Position numbers and translations under genes: made by a program. Source: Clostridia bacterium (GTDB lineage: Bacteria > Bacillota > Clostridia > Oscillospirales > CAG-272). From it: 40,746 nt of DNA. The notes below the pieces were generated by a model that made no database searches, was not told the DNA's origin, and saw only the letters and a program-made list of their open reading frames with translations. How positions within the stretch are numbered: position 1 is the first letter of the stretch; each line of letters begins with the position of its first letter. The stretch covers positions 1 through 40,746 of the forward strand of contig JAFUNF010000005.1 of the NCBI GenBank assembly GCA_017473085.1, written 5' to 3'. Below, piece by piece: positions 30,615 to 40,613 of the stretch.

Positions 30615-32231
30615 ATGATTAAAATTTTTCCTGTTTCTTCACTTGAAAAGATTTTGCCAAATGGCAAGCGTCCACCTATGGAAAAGGGTGGTGCTATGGC
30701 TAAAAATGAGATTTACTCATTTCAGCTTGCCTATATTTATGATTGCAATCTAAGAGATATAAGGCTAACAATAGATAGTCCAATTAAGGACTTTATTACT
30801 GTAAGACAGGTTGATTACGTGCCCTGCACCTCTCCTAATACTTGGGAAGGTGACGATTATATGATTGCCAAGGAGCCATTTTTATGTCCTGATGTTCTAA
30901 GACCTCTTGACAAGCGTGGAGTTATTGCTCGCTATGGCTTTTGGAACTCTCTTTGGGTTACTGTAAAGGGAGATTTGCCCGTTGGTAAGCACAAAATCAA
31001 ATTTACCTTAGATCACGATTGGAGAGATGCGATTTCTTGCGAATACACACTTGAGGTTTTGGATTTTTCTTTACCCTGTGTTGATTTTACCTACACAAAC
31101 TGGTTCCATTACGACTCAATTGCTAACTACTATCGCTTGCCTGTCTTCTCCAAGAAATACAATGAAATTATGTATAAGTATATAAGCTGTGCTATTGACC
31201 ATGGTATGAATATGCTTTTAGTTCCTATGTTTACTCCACCACTTGATACAAGAGTGGGTAGTGAAAGGCTAACTGTTCAATTGGTTGACGTTTCCTTAGA
31301 AAATGGCGAATATACCTTTAACCTTGACAGGCTTATTGAGTTTATGAAGCAGGCTTCCAAAATGGGAATTAAATACTTTGAAATGAGCCATCTATTTACT
31401 CAATGGGGTGCTACCTCTTGCCCTAAGATTGTAGGAAAGGTGAATGGCAAGACTAAAAAGCTTTTCGGCTGGAAGGATAGTGCCTGTGGCGAAAAATACG
31501 CACACTTTCTCGGTTGTTTTTTACCTCAGCTAAGACAAAGACTTATTGACGAGGGGCTATATGAAAGGTGTCGCTTCCATATTTCCGACGAGCCAAACGA
31601 CCGTTGCCTTGAAAGCTACAAGGGTGCTAAGGAAATATTCAGAAAATCAATGCCTGATGCTATAATTACAGATGCACTTAGCCACTACGAATTTTACAAG
31701 GACGGACTTGTTGACAGTGCCGTTTGTGCAACTGATGCAATCGGTGTTTTCCTTGAAAACAAGGTGCCTAATCTTTGGACTTACTATTGCTGTGCACAAA
31801 GTGACAAGCACCTATCTAACAGGTTTATGGCATTTCCCTCTGCAAGAAACAGAGTGATTGGCATTCAACTCTATAATAACAACATAAAGGGCTTTTTACA
31901 TTGGGGCTATAACTTCTACAATGCAGTTTTGTCTGACGTTTGTATTGACCCATTCTTTACAACTGATGCAGGTGGAGGCTTCCAAAGTGGAGATGGCTAC
32001 GTTGTTTATCCTGGCGATGATGGTCCTTGGGATTCTATCAGGCACGAATGCTTCTTTGATGCTTTACAGGATATGCGTCTTCTCTACGCCTTGGAAAGCA
32101 AAATTGGTCGAGAGAGTGTCGAAAAAATCATTTCGGAAAATGGCTTTGAAAAGGGCTTTGTAAATTATCCAATTGGCAATAAGCCTTTAATGGAATTAAG
32201 AAAACAAATACAAAAGGAGCTTTTAAAATGA
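30615..32231 (+). CDS. DUF4091 (GH123-like) glycosidase-type protein (538 aa)
   Basis: A 538-aa protein with the layout of DUF4091 and GH123-like enzymes: an N-terminal beta-sandwich (about 1-160) and a TIM-barrel-like part. The DE pair of the family is visible in RFHISDEPN (Asp325, Glu326), and the end matches DUF4091 (GIQLYNNNIKGFLHWGYNFY and IRHECFFDALQDMRLLYALE). GH123 enzymes release N-acetylgalactosamine with substrate assistance; the substrate here is unknown. No signal peptide is seen. The open frame extends 78 codons further upstream, but an AAGGAG site points to the ATG at 30615, after the terminator. It overlaps the next gene by 4 nt (ATGA). Confidence 0.82.
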   Translation: MIKIFPVSSLEKILPNGKRPPMEKGGAMAKNEIYSFQLAYIYDCNLRDIRLTIDSPIKDFITVRQVDYVPCTSPNTWEGDDYMIAKEPFLCPDVLRPLDKRGVIARYGFWNSLWVTVKGDLPVGKHKIKFTLDHDWRDAISCEYTLEVLDFSLPCVDFTYTNWFHYDSIANYYRLPVFSKKYNEIMYKYISCAIDHGMNMLLVPMFTPPLDTRVGSERLTVQLVDVSLENGEYTFNLDRLIEFMKQASKMGIKYFEMSHLFTQWGATSCPKIVGKVNGKTKKLFGWKDSACGEKYAHFLGCFLPQLRQRLIDEGLYERCRFHISDEPNDRCLESYKGAKEIFRKSMPDAIITDALSHYEFYKDGLVDSAVCATDAIGVFLENKVPNLWTYYCCAQSDKHLSNRFMAFPSARNRVIGIQLYNNNIKGFLHWGYNFYNAVLSDVCIDPFFTTDAGGGFQSGDGYVVYPGDDGPWDSIRHECFFDALQDMRLLYALESKIGRESVEKIISENGFEKGFVNYPIGNKPLMELRKQIQKELLK

Positions 32232-33076
32232 CGTTTAAGGATATAAATATAAGAGACCCGTTTATACTTACCCACGGGGGCAAATACTATATGTATGGCA
32301 CAAGAGCAAGACTAACCTGGGACCAACGTCTTAACGGCTATGGCTTTGACGTGTACGTAAGCGAGGATATGAATGATTGGCAGGGTCCTATCTCTATTTT
32401 TGAGAAGAAAGAGGGTTTTTGGGGGCAATATGACTACTGGGCACCTGAGGTACACTACTATAAAGGCAAGTTTTATATGTTTGCTTCCTTCAAGGGAGAC
32501 GGCTATCATAGAGGCACTGCTATTCTTGTAAGTGATACCCCAGACGGAGAATTTAAGGAGCATTCCTGTGGTGCTATAACTCCTTCTGATTGGGAATGTC
32601 TTGACGGCACATTTTACATAGAAAACGACACTCCCTACATTGTTTTCTGTCACGAGTGGACACAGGTACACGACGGAGAGGTTTGTGCATTAAGGCTAAC
32701 TCCTGACCTAAAGAGTGCAGTTGGAGAGCCAATTCTTTTGTGGAAGGCATCACAGGCTAACTGGAAATACGATATACGTGATTATGGTGCGTATGTTACT
32801 GACGGACCATTTCTTGTTAAAAATGGCAAGGACTTAATTTGTATATGGTCCAGCTTTTCCAAGGGCGAATACGTTGAGGCTATTGCAAGAAGCGATAATG
32901 GTAGTATCCTTGGCAATTGGACTATTGATGACAAGCTTATGTACGAAAAGGACGGTGGGCATGGTATGATATTTACCGACCTTAAAGGTCAACTAAGCTT
33001 TGTTTATCACGCACCAAACGAAACTCCAAACGAGCGTCCTGTCGTTAATAAAATTTCACTTAGTGACTTATTCTAA
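32228..33076 (+). CDS. GH43-type glycosidase (282 aa)
   Basis: A compact five-bladed beta-propeller glycosidase. Recognisable features: NIRDPFIL (Asp10, the usual general base), YDYWAPEVHYYKGKFYMFAS, LDGTFYI (Asp125) and FCHEWTQ (Glu142, candidate acid). GH43 and relatives cleave arabinofuranosides or xylosides. There is no signal peptide. Its start overlaps the DUF4091 stop (ATGA), so the two act together on one substrate. A long hairpin terminator follows. Confidence 0.85.
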   Translation: MTFKDINIRDPFILTHGGKYYMYGTRARLTWDQRLNGYGFDVYVSEDMNDWQGPISIFEKKEGFWGQYDYWAPEVHYYKGKFYMFASFKGDGYHRGTAILVSDTPDGEFKEHSCGAITPSDWECLDGTFYIENDTPYIVFCHEWTQVHDGEVCALRLTPDLKSAVGEPILLWKASQANWKYDIRDYGAYVTDGPFLVKNGKDLICIWSSFSKGEYVEAIARSDNGSILGNWTIDDKLMYEKDGGHGMIFTDLKGQLSFVYHAPNETPNERPVVNKISLSDLF

Positions 33077-33078
33077 TT

Positions 33079-33114
33079 AAAAAATGCTATCGCAATTTTG
33101 CGATAGCATTTTTT
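33079..33114. terminator. Bidirectional terminator between GH43 and pepD
   Basis: A perfect 17-bp inverted repeat (33079-33095 with 33098-33114; core ATGCTATCGCAA) with A and T runs at the ends. Confidence 0.88.
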
Positions 33115-33116
33115 CG

Positions 33117-34559
33117 TTATTTCTTTAAAAACTCAAGGACAGTGTCGTAAATTCTATCAAAGGAGTCTATTTCCATAGTTTCCTGTGGGGTGTGCAAATC
33201 GTGAACGTTTGCACCTATTGAGATAGCCTCAAGTCCCTTTACTCTTGAGGTAATAAGACCGCACTCAAGCCCTGCATGAATTAGGGTTGGCTCGGTTTTT
33301 CTGCCTGTTGCCCTCTCGTAAGCATTTTGCCAATCGATAACAAGGTCGGAGTCGCTCTCTCCCTGCCAGCCTGGATATCTTTCGTGGTGGTAGGTGGTAG
33401 CACCAATTTCCTTGGCTATTTTGTCTAAATCATTACAGGACATATCGAGCTTTTCTTCAAGGTAGGACCTTGAGGAAAAGCCAATTGTAATTTGACCTTC
33501 CACGTTGCTTCTTATCTTTGCAAGGTTACGTGAGGTCTGGGGTAAAATCGGCTTAGCTTTACGATACTCTAAAACTGCGTTTGGTAGGCTTAGTACCTTA
33601 AGGATTTTTTCTGTACATTCTCTACTGTAATGACCAGTAGAAATCATTTCCTCTATTTTTACAAAAAAGCCCTTGTCCTCGTTTACTAAATCCTTTTTGA
33701 TATCTGCTATTATTTCTTTAATTAACGTTACACATTCGTCGCTTTTTTCTATGCTGTCTACTGTAAAGGTGGCAGTGTTTTCTCTTGGAATTGCGTTGTC
33801 CTTATCTCCTCCTGTTATGTAGGCAAGACAGATAGGAATTTTCTTATTTACCTCACTTAAAATGCTACCCATAACTACGTTTGCATTTTTTCTGCCCTTA
33901 TCAATATCCTCGCCTGAGTGTCCACCACATAGCCCACCTATGGTAATTCCGATTGCAGGCAAAGCATCACTTATACAGTCGGTTGGAATTGTCATTTCTG
34001 TTCTTACACCACCACAACAGCCAATTATTACTGTGTTTTCCTCGGCAGAGTCAAGATTTATCATTCTTTTAGCACTGATTTTTGAATAATCAAACTTGCC
34101 AGCCCCCACAAGTCCTATTTCCTCACTTGAGGTAAATAAGCACTCAATTGGTGGGGTTGATAATGATTTATCTGTCAAAACTGCAAGCATAATGGCAACG
34201 CCAAAGCCATCGTCAGCGCCGAGAGTTGTTCCCTTAGCTCTTAAAATATTGCCCTCTTGAATTAGTGTGATTGGGTCGGTAGCAAAATCGTGGACTGTAT
34301 CATTATTCTTTTCTGCCACCATATCGGTATGAGCTTGAAGCATAATAGCATCCTCATTTTCTCTGCCCACGCTTCCCTTTTTCTTGACTAAAATATTATC
34401 GCTTTCGTCAGCATAATATTCTAATCCATTTTCTATTGCAATATTTTTTATATATTCAACCACACCCTTTTCATTGCCTGAGGCTCTTGGAATTTTTGAT
34501 AGCTCCTCAAAATAATAAAAAGGTAACTGATTTTTTACATTTTTGATAGTTTTAAGCAT
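33117..34559 (-). CDS. pepD: Aminoacyl-histidine dipeptidase (PepD-type, M20 family)
   Basis: A 480-aa dinuclear zinc dipeptidase. Metal ligands and the catalytic set are all visible: QAHTDMV (His77, Asp79), LGADDGFG (Asp116/117), TSSEEIGLVGA (Glu146/147), NLDSAE and GGHSGEDI, with a late HAGLECG ligand near the C-terminus. It hydrolyses a broad range of dipeptides in the cytoplasm. The start at 34559 is backed by AAGGAG; the frame runs 13 codons further upstream without support. It stands alone on the minus strand inside the sugar region and is not part of the glycosidase operons. Confidence 0.93.
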   Translation of the reverse strand: MLKTIKNVKNQLPFYYFEELSKIPRASGNEKGVVEYIKNIAIENGLEYYADESDNILVKKKGSVGRENEDAIMLQAHTDMVAEKNNDTVHDFATDPITLIQEGNILRAKGTTLGADDGFGVAIMLAVLTDKSLSTPPIECLFTSSEEIGLVGAGKFDYSKISAKRMINLDSAEENTVIIGCCGGVRTEMTIPTDCISDALPAIGITIGGLCGGHSGEDIDKGRKNANVVMGSILSEVNKKIPICLAYITGGDKDNAIPRENTATFTVDSIEKSDECVTLIKEIIADIKKDLVNEDKGFFVKIEEMISTGHYSRECTEKILKVLSLPNAVLEYRKAKPILPQTSRNLAKIRSNVEGQITIGFSSRSYLEEKLDMSCNDLDKIAKEIGATTYHHERYPGWQGESDSDLVIDWQNAYERATGRKTEPTLIHAGLECGLITSRVKGLEAISIGANVHDLHTPQETMEIDSFDRIYDTVLEFLKK

Positions 34560-34649
34560 TGCTTTTCTCCTTTTTTTCTTATGCTTTAATTTTATCACTG
34601 TTTTTTCAAAAATACAACTATTTTAACAAATTATTAGGCTTATTTTACC

Positions 34650-34678
34650 TTGAAAAAGCTATTATTATATGTTACAAT
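34650..34678 (+). promoter_or_regulatory. Promoter of the GH92 operon
   Basis: TTGAAA (34650-34655), 17-bp spacer, TACAAT (34673-34678), 30 bp before the TTG start. Confidence 0.7.
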
Positions 34679-34707
34679 TGTCTTAGACTTTATAAGGGGG
34701 TGTTTCC

Positions 34708-36918
34708 TTGTATTTTGAATATGTTGACCCGATGATTGGTACTGTGGGAGACGTGCAAACGGAAAGCGTGCACGGTGGTGGAAAAACACACCCTTGTGCT
34801 TGTGTTCCCTTTGGTATGGTACAGTTAGGTCCTGACACTATAACAGGTGGAGATAACGGCACAGGCTACAACTATGAAAATGACACCATTGAGGGCTTTA
34901 GCTTTAACCATCTTAGTGGTATTGGCTGGTATGGTGACCTTGGAAATATTCAAATCATGCCTATTCTTGATAAAACTGACCTTAGAAGTGGTAGCAACGA
35001 GGAGGTTCCCTTTGAAAAGGGTACTGTTGGTTGGAAATCTCACTTTAGTCACGAAAACGAGGTGGCACAGGCAGGGTACTACTCTGTTCTTTTAGATAGA
35101 TACAATATTCTTGCCGAGGCAACTGCTACCGAGCACGCAGGCATTTTGCGTTTTACCTATAAAAAGTCAGGCAAAAGAGGGGCTATTATTAACCTTTCAC
35201 GCAGAATTGCAGGGCGAGGCTCATATCAAAAAATTAAAATTGAGGGGCAAACAATTGAGGGAGAATTAACCTTTACCTCGGACGACGGTGGCTTTGGTCG
35301 TGGTCGTGGTGGAATTTCGTATATTTTAGAGTTTGCAATTGAAATATCTGCTCCCTTTGAATACGAAATATACGAAAACGAAACGCTTCAACAAAAAGAT
35401 AGCACCTACAAGGGCAAGGACGTTCATTTGGTTTTATCCTTTGATTGTGACAAGGTGCTAATTAAATGTGGTATTTCCTATGCAAGATTAGAGGGTGCTA
35501 AGGAGGCTCTTAGCGAAATAAAGGATTTTGATTTTAATGGAACAAAAAGAAAGGCACAAAGGCTTTGGGAAAAGGAGCTTTCTCGTGTTAAGGTAACAGG
35601 TAGTGACAAAACCGACCTTACGCTTTTCTACACCTGTATGTATCATACTCTTTTAGACCCAAGAAGCTTTTGTGATATAGATGGTAGCTATACAGGCTCT
35701 GACGGAATTATAACCACAAGTGACTACACAAGAAGAACTGTTTTTAGTGGCTGGGACGTTTATAGAAGTCAGTTTCCTTGGCTTTCTCTTGTTCGCCCTG
35801 ACGTTGTGGTTGATATGGTGTCAACTCTTATTGATATAGCAGACGAGTGTGGCACTGCCCTTCCTCGTTGGGAGCTTACGGGTGCTGACTCAGGCTGTAT
35901 GGTGGGTGACCCTGGCTTAATTGTTTTTGCTGATGCCTGTGAAAAGGGTCTATTTGATAATTACAGGCTATACAAGGGCTACAAATATTGCTTAAATGCC
36001 TCTTTGTGTGAAGAACAGGTCGATGGATACAAATTCTTCCACAACAGACCAAAGAGTCCTGTATTTAAGGAGCAGAATTACGAGCCAAATTGCATTAGCT
36101 CTACCCTTGAATTTTTGCTTGCAGACTTTTGTATGTCCAAATTAGCCAAGGTAGTTGATTGCTATGATGAAGGGGAATATTTTTACAACAGGGCTATGGA
36201 GTATCCAAAGCACTACAATAACTCCCTTGGCTTTATGTGTCCAAAGGATGAAAACGGAAGCTTTTTAAATATTACAGACAGGCTTGATACAACGGGCTGT
36301 GTTGAAAGTAACATTTTTCAGCAATCCTTCTTTGTGCCCTATGATATTGAGGGCTTGGCTAAGCTATTTGGCAAGGAAAAGTTTATTTCCTTACTTGAGG
36401 AGCTTTTCGAAAAGGCTGATTTTTCAAGGCTATGGAATGAATATTACAATCATTCAAATGAGCCCTGTCACAATCTTACTCACTACTTTAGTGTGTTAGG
36501 ACAGGAGGACAGAACACAGTATTGGACAAGACGAGTGCAGAAGGAAGCTTATAGGCTTGGACCGTATGGTTTTTGTGGTAATGAGGACGTAGGACAGCTT
36601 TCTGCCTGGTACACTCTTTCAGCCATAGGTCTTGCACAAATTTGTCCTTGCAAGGAGGAGTTTTATTTTAATACTCCCTTGTTTAAGGATATTGAGCTTA
36701 AATTAGATAGTACTTATCACTCTCACAAGGTGAGCAAGACTCTTAAGATTTGCTGTGATAAGGACCCATTGGAATATCCATACATTGAAAGCATTTTGCT
36801 AAACGGCAAATTGCTCGAAAGAAATTATATTACATATAAGGAGCTAACAAATGGTGGCGTAATTGAGCTTACGCTAACTAAGGCTCCAAAAGGAGATAAA
36901 AATGAAGCAAGCATTTAA
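34708..36918 (+). CDS. GH92 alpha-mannosidase (736 aa)
   Basis: A full-length GH92 exo-mannosidase, a calcium-dependent family that trims alpha-linked mannose from N-glycans or yeast mannans. Hallmarks: VDPMIGT and HGGGKTHPCACVPFGMVQL at the start, FSGWDVYRSQFPWLSL in the catalytic domain, HNLTHYFSVLGQEDRTQYW, and GNEDVGQLSAWYTLSAIG near the end. The start codon is TTG at 34708, chosen because AAGGGGGTG lies just upstream and the conserved VDPMIGT begins six residues later. There is no signal peptide, so action is cytoplasmic on imported oligosaccharide. It overlaps the next GH43 gene by 17 nt. Confidence 0.93.
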   Translation: MYFEYVDPMIGTVGDVQTESVHGGGKTHPCACVPFGMVQLGPDTITGGDNGTGYNYENDTIEGFSFNHLSGIGWYGDLGNIQIMPILDKTDLRSGSNEEVPFEKGTVGWKSHFSHENEVAQAGYYSVLLDRYNILAEATATEHAGILRFTYKKSGKRGAIINLSRRIAGRGSYQKIKIEGQTIEGELTFTSDDGGFGRGRGGISYILEFAIEISAPFEYEIYENETLQQKDSTYKGKDVHLVLSFDCDKVLIKCGISYARLEGAKEALSEIKDFDFNGTKRKAQRLWEKELSRVKVTGSDKTDLTLFYTCMYHTLLDPRSFCDIDGSYTGSDGIITTSDYTRRTVFSGWDVYRSQFPWLSLVRPDVVVDMVSTLIDIADECGTALPRWELTGADSGCMVGDPGLIVFADACEKGLFDNYRLYKGYKYCLNASLCEEQVDGYKFFHNRPKSPVFKEQNYEPNCISSTLEFLLADFCMSKLAKVVDCYDEGEYFYNRAMEYPKHYNNSLGFMCPKDENGSFLNITDRLDTTGCVESNIFQQSFFVPYDIEGLAKLFGKEKFISLLEELFEKADFSRLWNEYYNHSNEPCHNLTHYFSVLGQEDRTQYWTRRVQKEAYRLGPYGFCGNEDVGQLSAWYTLSAIGLAQICPCKEEFYFNTPLFKDIELKLDSTYHSHKVSKTLKICCDKDPLEYPYIESILLNGKLLERNYITYKELTNGGVIELTLTKAPKGDKNEASI

Positions 36919-38362
36919 CCCATATATGCCTCTTTGCGAATACGTGCCAGACGGAGAGCCTCACGTTTTTGGGGACAGAGTGTACGTTTACGGCTCTCAC
37001 GACAAGGAGGGTGGCGACTTTTTCTGTATGCTCGACTACGTGTGCTACTCTGCTCCCGTTGATGATTTGACAGACTGGAAGTACGAGGGAGTTATTTACA
37101 AGGCAAAAAACGACCCTGATTACGTGAACCATCACTTTATGTATGCACCTGACGTGGTAAAGGGTAACGATGGCAAGTATTATTTATACTATTCCTTAGC
37201 AGACAGACACGAGTGCAGTTACCTTATGAGTGTGGCAGTTTGCGACACTCCAGCAGGGGAATACAAGTTTTTAGGATATGTAAGGAATCCTGATGGCACT
37301 CCCTTACAGGACTATATTATTTTTGACCCAGGCTTGATTAATGACAACGGAAATATATATCTTTACTATGGTGTTTGGTATGATTTTGACGAAAATCCTA
37401 ACTACACTCGTGAGCAAAGCATAGCTAAGCAAATGGAAATGTACCACAAGACAAGAGAGGAAATTTTGTCCACTCCTGGTGGTGTGCAGGGTCCTGTTTG
37501 CGTTGCACTTGAGGACGATATGATGACAATTAAGCATAAGCCTGTCCATATCTTCCCTATCATTTACAAGGGCACCTCCTTTGAGGGTCACGAGTTTTTC
37601 GAGGCGAGCTCAATAAGAAAAATAGGAGATAAATACTATTTTGTTTATTCCACCTACAATCAGCACGAGCTTGCTTATGCTACAAGTGACTATCCTGACA
37701 GGGACTTTGTTTTTGGTGGTGTAATTATTTCAAACGGAGATATTGGTCTTAATGGAAGATTGCCTAAGGACAGAGTGCGTATGACTGGCAACAACCACGG
37801 TAGTATTGAAAAAATCAATGGGGAGTGGTATATTTTCTATCACAGGCATACACATAAAAACGAATATTCAAGACAGGCTTGTGCTGAAAAAATTGAGCTT
37901 TTGGAAAACGGACATTTTCCACAGGTTGAGGTTACCTCCTGTGGCTTAAATGGTGGTCCTCTTGTTACAAGTGGCACTTATCCTTCTCCTATTTGCTGTC
38001 ATTTGTCAAATGGCGAAATGACTCACGGAAAATTTGACCACACCTTGCCTCATATTACAAACGTGGGCGAGGAAAGATTTATTACAGAAATTATTGATAA
38101 AACAATTATAGGCTACAAGTATTTTGATTTCAAGGGGAAAACAACTCTAAGAATCGTTTACAGAAGTGGCAAAAATCAGCCACAGGGTACACTTTTTGTT
38201 AAGCTTGGACTTGACAATGAGCCAGTTGCGAGCTATGAAATTAAGGGCTCGTTAGAGTGGACCAATATTGATTGTAGCCTTGAGGCTATGGGTACTTACC
38301 CACTTTATTTTGAATACTCAGGAAATGGAGAAATAGACGTAAAGGAATTTACCTTTCTTTAA
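36902..38362 (+). CDS. GH43 glycosidase with C-terminal CBM6-like domain (486 aa)
   Basis: A beta-propeller GH43 enzyme: NPYMPLCEYVPDGEPHVFGD opens the family pattern (Asp17), MYAPDVVKGNDGKYYLYYSL, FFEASSIRKI and NNHGSIEKINGEWYIFYHRH follow. The last 120-130 residues are a beta-rich region (DFKGKTTLRIVYRSGKNQ, PLYFEYSGNGEIDVKEFTFL) typical of a CBM6-like sugar-binding module. It probably removes arabinose or xylose-type residues; exact substrate unknown. An AAAGGAGA site precedes the ATG inside the end of the GH92 gene, so both are coupled. There is no signal peptide. Confidence 0.9.
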   Translation: MKQAFNPYMPLCEYVPDGEPHVFGDRVYVYGSHDKEGGDFFCMLDYVCYSAPVDDLTDWKYEGVIYKAKNDPDYVNHHFMYAPDVVKGNDGKYYLYYSLADRHECSYLMSVAVCDTPAGEYKFLGYVRNPDGTPLQDYIIFDPGLINDNGNIYLYYGVWYDFDENPNYTREQSIAKQMEMYHKTREEILSTPGGVQGPVCVALEDDMMTIKHKPVHIFPIIYKGTSFEGHEFFEASSIRKIGDKYYFVYSTYNQHELAYATSDYPDRDFVFGGVIISNGDIGLNGRLPKDRVRMTGNNHGSIEKINGEWYIFYHRHTHKNEYSRQACAEKIELLENGHFPQVEVTSCGLNGGPLVTSGTYPSPICCHLSNGEMTHGKFDHTLPHITNVGEERFITEIIDKTIIGYKYFDFKGKTTLRIVYRSGKNQPQGTLFVKLGLDNEPVASYEIKGSLEWTNIDCSLEAMGTYPLYFEYSGNGEIDVKEFTFL

Positions 38363-38372
38363 TACACGACAG

Positions 38373-39218
38373 ATGAAAACAATTAAAAATCAATCCTTTG
38401 ACAATGAGCGTGCTCTTTACGAAAGTCAAGACTTATTAGTCCTTGATTGTCGCTTTACAGGAGAGGCTGACGGAGAAAGTGCACTGAAGGAAAGCAAAAA
38501 TATAGAGGCACGAAATTGTTATTTTAATCTTCGCTACCCCTTTTGGCACGACTACAATGCTAAAATTGTAAATTGCGAAATGACAGGTCTTTGTCGAGCA
38601 CCAATTTGGTATTCAAGCAAGATTGAAATTGACTCCTGTGTAATTGACAGTGTTAAGGCACTAAGAGAATGTCAGGACATAGCTATTAAAAATACAACAG
38701 TTAATTCGAGCGAGTTTGGTTGGGATTGCATGGGCATTAGTGCAATTGACTCCTCGTTTTCAAGCGAATACTTTATGGCAAGAAGCAAGAATTTAAGCTT
38801 TAAAAACGTGAAAATGAGTGGAAAGTATTCCTTCCAATACATAGAAAATTCCTTGTTTGAGGACTGTAATTTTGACACAAAGGACGCATTTTGGCATGCA
38901 AAAAACGTAACAGTCAAAAATTCTACTATTAAGGGCGAATATCTTGGCTGGTATTGTGAGGACGTTACCTTTGAAAATTGCACGATAATTGGCACACAGC
39001 CTCTTTGTTATTGCAAAAATCTTACACTTGTAAGCTGTAAAATGATTGACTGTGACCTATCCTTTGAAAGAAGTACAGTTAATGCAACCATTACCTCCCA
39101 TATTGATAGCATTAAAAACCCTAAGAGTGGCTGTATTAAAGCGCTGTCAGTTGGCGAAATTATTAGCGATTATAAGGATTTCGACTGTAAAATTGACACA
39201 GGGTGTGGCGTTTTATGA
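38373..39218 (+). CDS. DUF3737 right-handed beta-helix protein (281 aa)
   Basis: A 281-aa DUF3737 protein: NQSFDNERALYESQDLLVLD, GESALKESKNIEARNCYFNL, RYPFWHDYN, CRAPIWYS and SEFGWDCMG are family features. Repeated short strands (about every 20 residues) with N/D/C ladders indicate a right-handed beta-helix, as in sugar-binding or pectate-lyase-like folds, but no catalytic residue is established for the family. It starts 10 nt after the GH43 stop, with only a weak ribosome site, and its stop overlaps the MATE start (ATGA). Confidence 0.85.
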   Translation: MKTIKNQSFDNERALYESQDLLVLDCRFTGEADGESALKESKNIEARNCYFNLRYPFWHDYNAKIVNCEMTGLCRAPIWYSSKIEIDSCVIDSVKALRECQDIAIKNTTVNSSEFGWDCMGISAIDSSFSSEYFMARSKNLSFKNVKMSGKYSFQYIENSLFEDCNFDTKDAFWHAKNVTVKNSTIKGEYLGWYCEDVTFENCTIIGTQPLCYCKNLTLVSCKMIDCDLSFERSTVNATITSHIDSIKNPKSGCIKALSVGEIISDYKDFDCKIDTGCGVL

Positions 39219-40603
39219 TTAAAACTAAGAAAAAGCTACCCTTAGAGATGCTACCGATAATTTTTGCGCTTGCCTGGCCCACTATGCTTGAGCAACTGTT
39301 ACATACTGCAGTGCAATACATTGACACGGCTATGGTTGGGTCGTTAGGCACAGAGGCTACTGCCTCAGTTGGTGCAACAACTACTGTGAATTGGCTATTC
39401 AGTAGCACGATTTCTGCAATTGGAGTTAGCTTTCTTGCCTACATTTCGCAGGCTAAGGGTGGAAACAGACTAAAGGACGTAAAAAAGGCATCGGCACAGG
39501 CCTGCTTGGCTGTTTTGGTTGTTGGCACATTTTTTACTGTGCTTGCACTAGCCTTAAGTCCATTTGTCCCTGTTTGGATGCAGGTTGACGAGGCTATACA
39601 GAGCACTGCCTCAACATACTTTTTTATTTTATACACTCCATTTTTATTCAGAACTGCAACTATTATTTTCGGTACAGTTTTAAGGTCGGTGGGAGATACT
39701 AAAACGCCAATGCTTGTTGGTCTCTTAGTAAACCTTGTAAATGTGGTTTTAAACTTCCTTATGATTTACCCCACACGAGTGTTTTATATCGGTGGTTTTT
39801 TCATTATTACTCCAGGTCTTAACTTAGGTGTTGTTGGTGCAGGAATTGCCAGTGCAATCTCCTTTGTTGTGGGGGGAGTGTGTATTTTCATTGCTCTTTG
39901 GCGTCACCCTCTTGCTTCCCCAAAGGGTGAGAGCATAATGCCTAATTTTGAAATATTAAAGCCTTGCTTGAAGGTTGCATTACCAAATGCACTTCAACGC
40001 TTTGGTACGTCCTTTGGATATGTTGTTTTTGCTTCCTTCGTAAACTCCTTGGGAGAAATTTCAACTGCTACGCATACAATTGCAAATACAGTTGAATCTG
40101 CCTTTTACATTCCTGGATATGGTATGCAGAGTGCTGCCTCTACCCTTGCAGGAAACGCTTATGGTGCACGAGACAAAAGGAAAATCAAGGACCTATCTTC
40201 TATGATTTTGCCTATTGAGGTTATTTTAATGATAATTTCGGGTGGTCTTTTGTTTATATTTGCGCCCTTTATGATGGGACTTTTCTCAACTGATACCGAG
40301 GTTATTTCCCTTGGTACTACTGTTTTGCGAATGGTGGCAATCTCCGAGCCGTTTTACGGAGTGTCAATTATAATTGAGGGAATGATGCACGGAATGGGAA
40401 AAACAGTTATGCCCTTTGTTACTAATATTATTGGCATGTGGGCGATTAGAATTGTTGGTACCTTTATCTGCACACAAATATTGAGCTTTGGCTTAATTGG
40501 TGCGTGGGCGTGTATGATTTTACACAATCTAATGCTATTTGTTATGTTTTTAATTTACTATCTAACGGGCAAATATAATCCTATGAATAAAAAGCAGACG
40601 TAA
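39215..40603 (+). CDS. MATE family efflux transporter (462 aa)
   Basis: A 12-helix MATE exporter. It begins with IFALAWPTMLEQLLHTAVQY then DTAMVGSLG, the N-terminal MATE signature, and the C-half repeats the fold with TIANTVESAFYIPGYGMQSAASTLAGNAYGA. MATE proteins expel cationic drugs or metabolites with sodium or protons. The ATG at 39215 overlaps the DUF3737 stop (ATGA), so I prefer it to the longer frame from 39203. As last gene of the GH92 operon it may export a sugar-derived product, but this is inference. Confidence 0.92.
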   Translation: MIKTKKKLPLEMLPIIFALAWPTMLEQLLHTAVQYIDTAMVGSLGTEATASVGATTTVNWLFSSTISAIGVSFLAYISQAKGGNRLKDVKKASAQACLAVLVVGTFFTVLALALSPFVPVWMQVDEAIQSTASTYFFILYTPFLFRTATIIFGTVLRSVGDTKTPMLVGLLVNLVNVVLNFLMIYPTRVFYIGGFFIITPGLNLGVVGAGIASAISFVVGGVCIFIALWRHPLASPKGESIMPNFEILKPCLKVALPNALQRFGTSFGYVVFASFVNSLGEISTATHTIANTVESAFYIPGYGMQSAASTLAGNAYGARDKRKIKDLSSMILPIEVILMIISGGLLFIFAPFMMGLFSTDTEVISLGTTVLRMVAISEPFYGVSIIIEGMMHGMGKTVMPFVTNIIGMWAIRIVGTFICTQILSFGLIGAWACMILHNLMLFVMFLIYYLTGKYNPMNKKQT

Positions 40604-40613
40604 AAAAATGATA

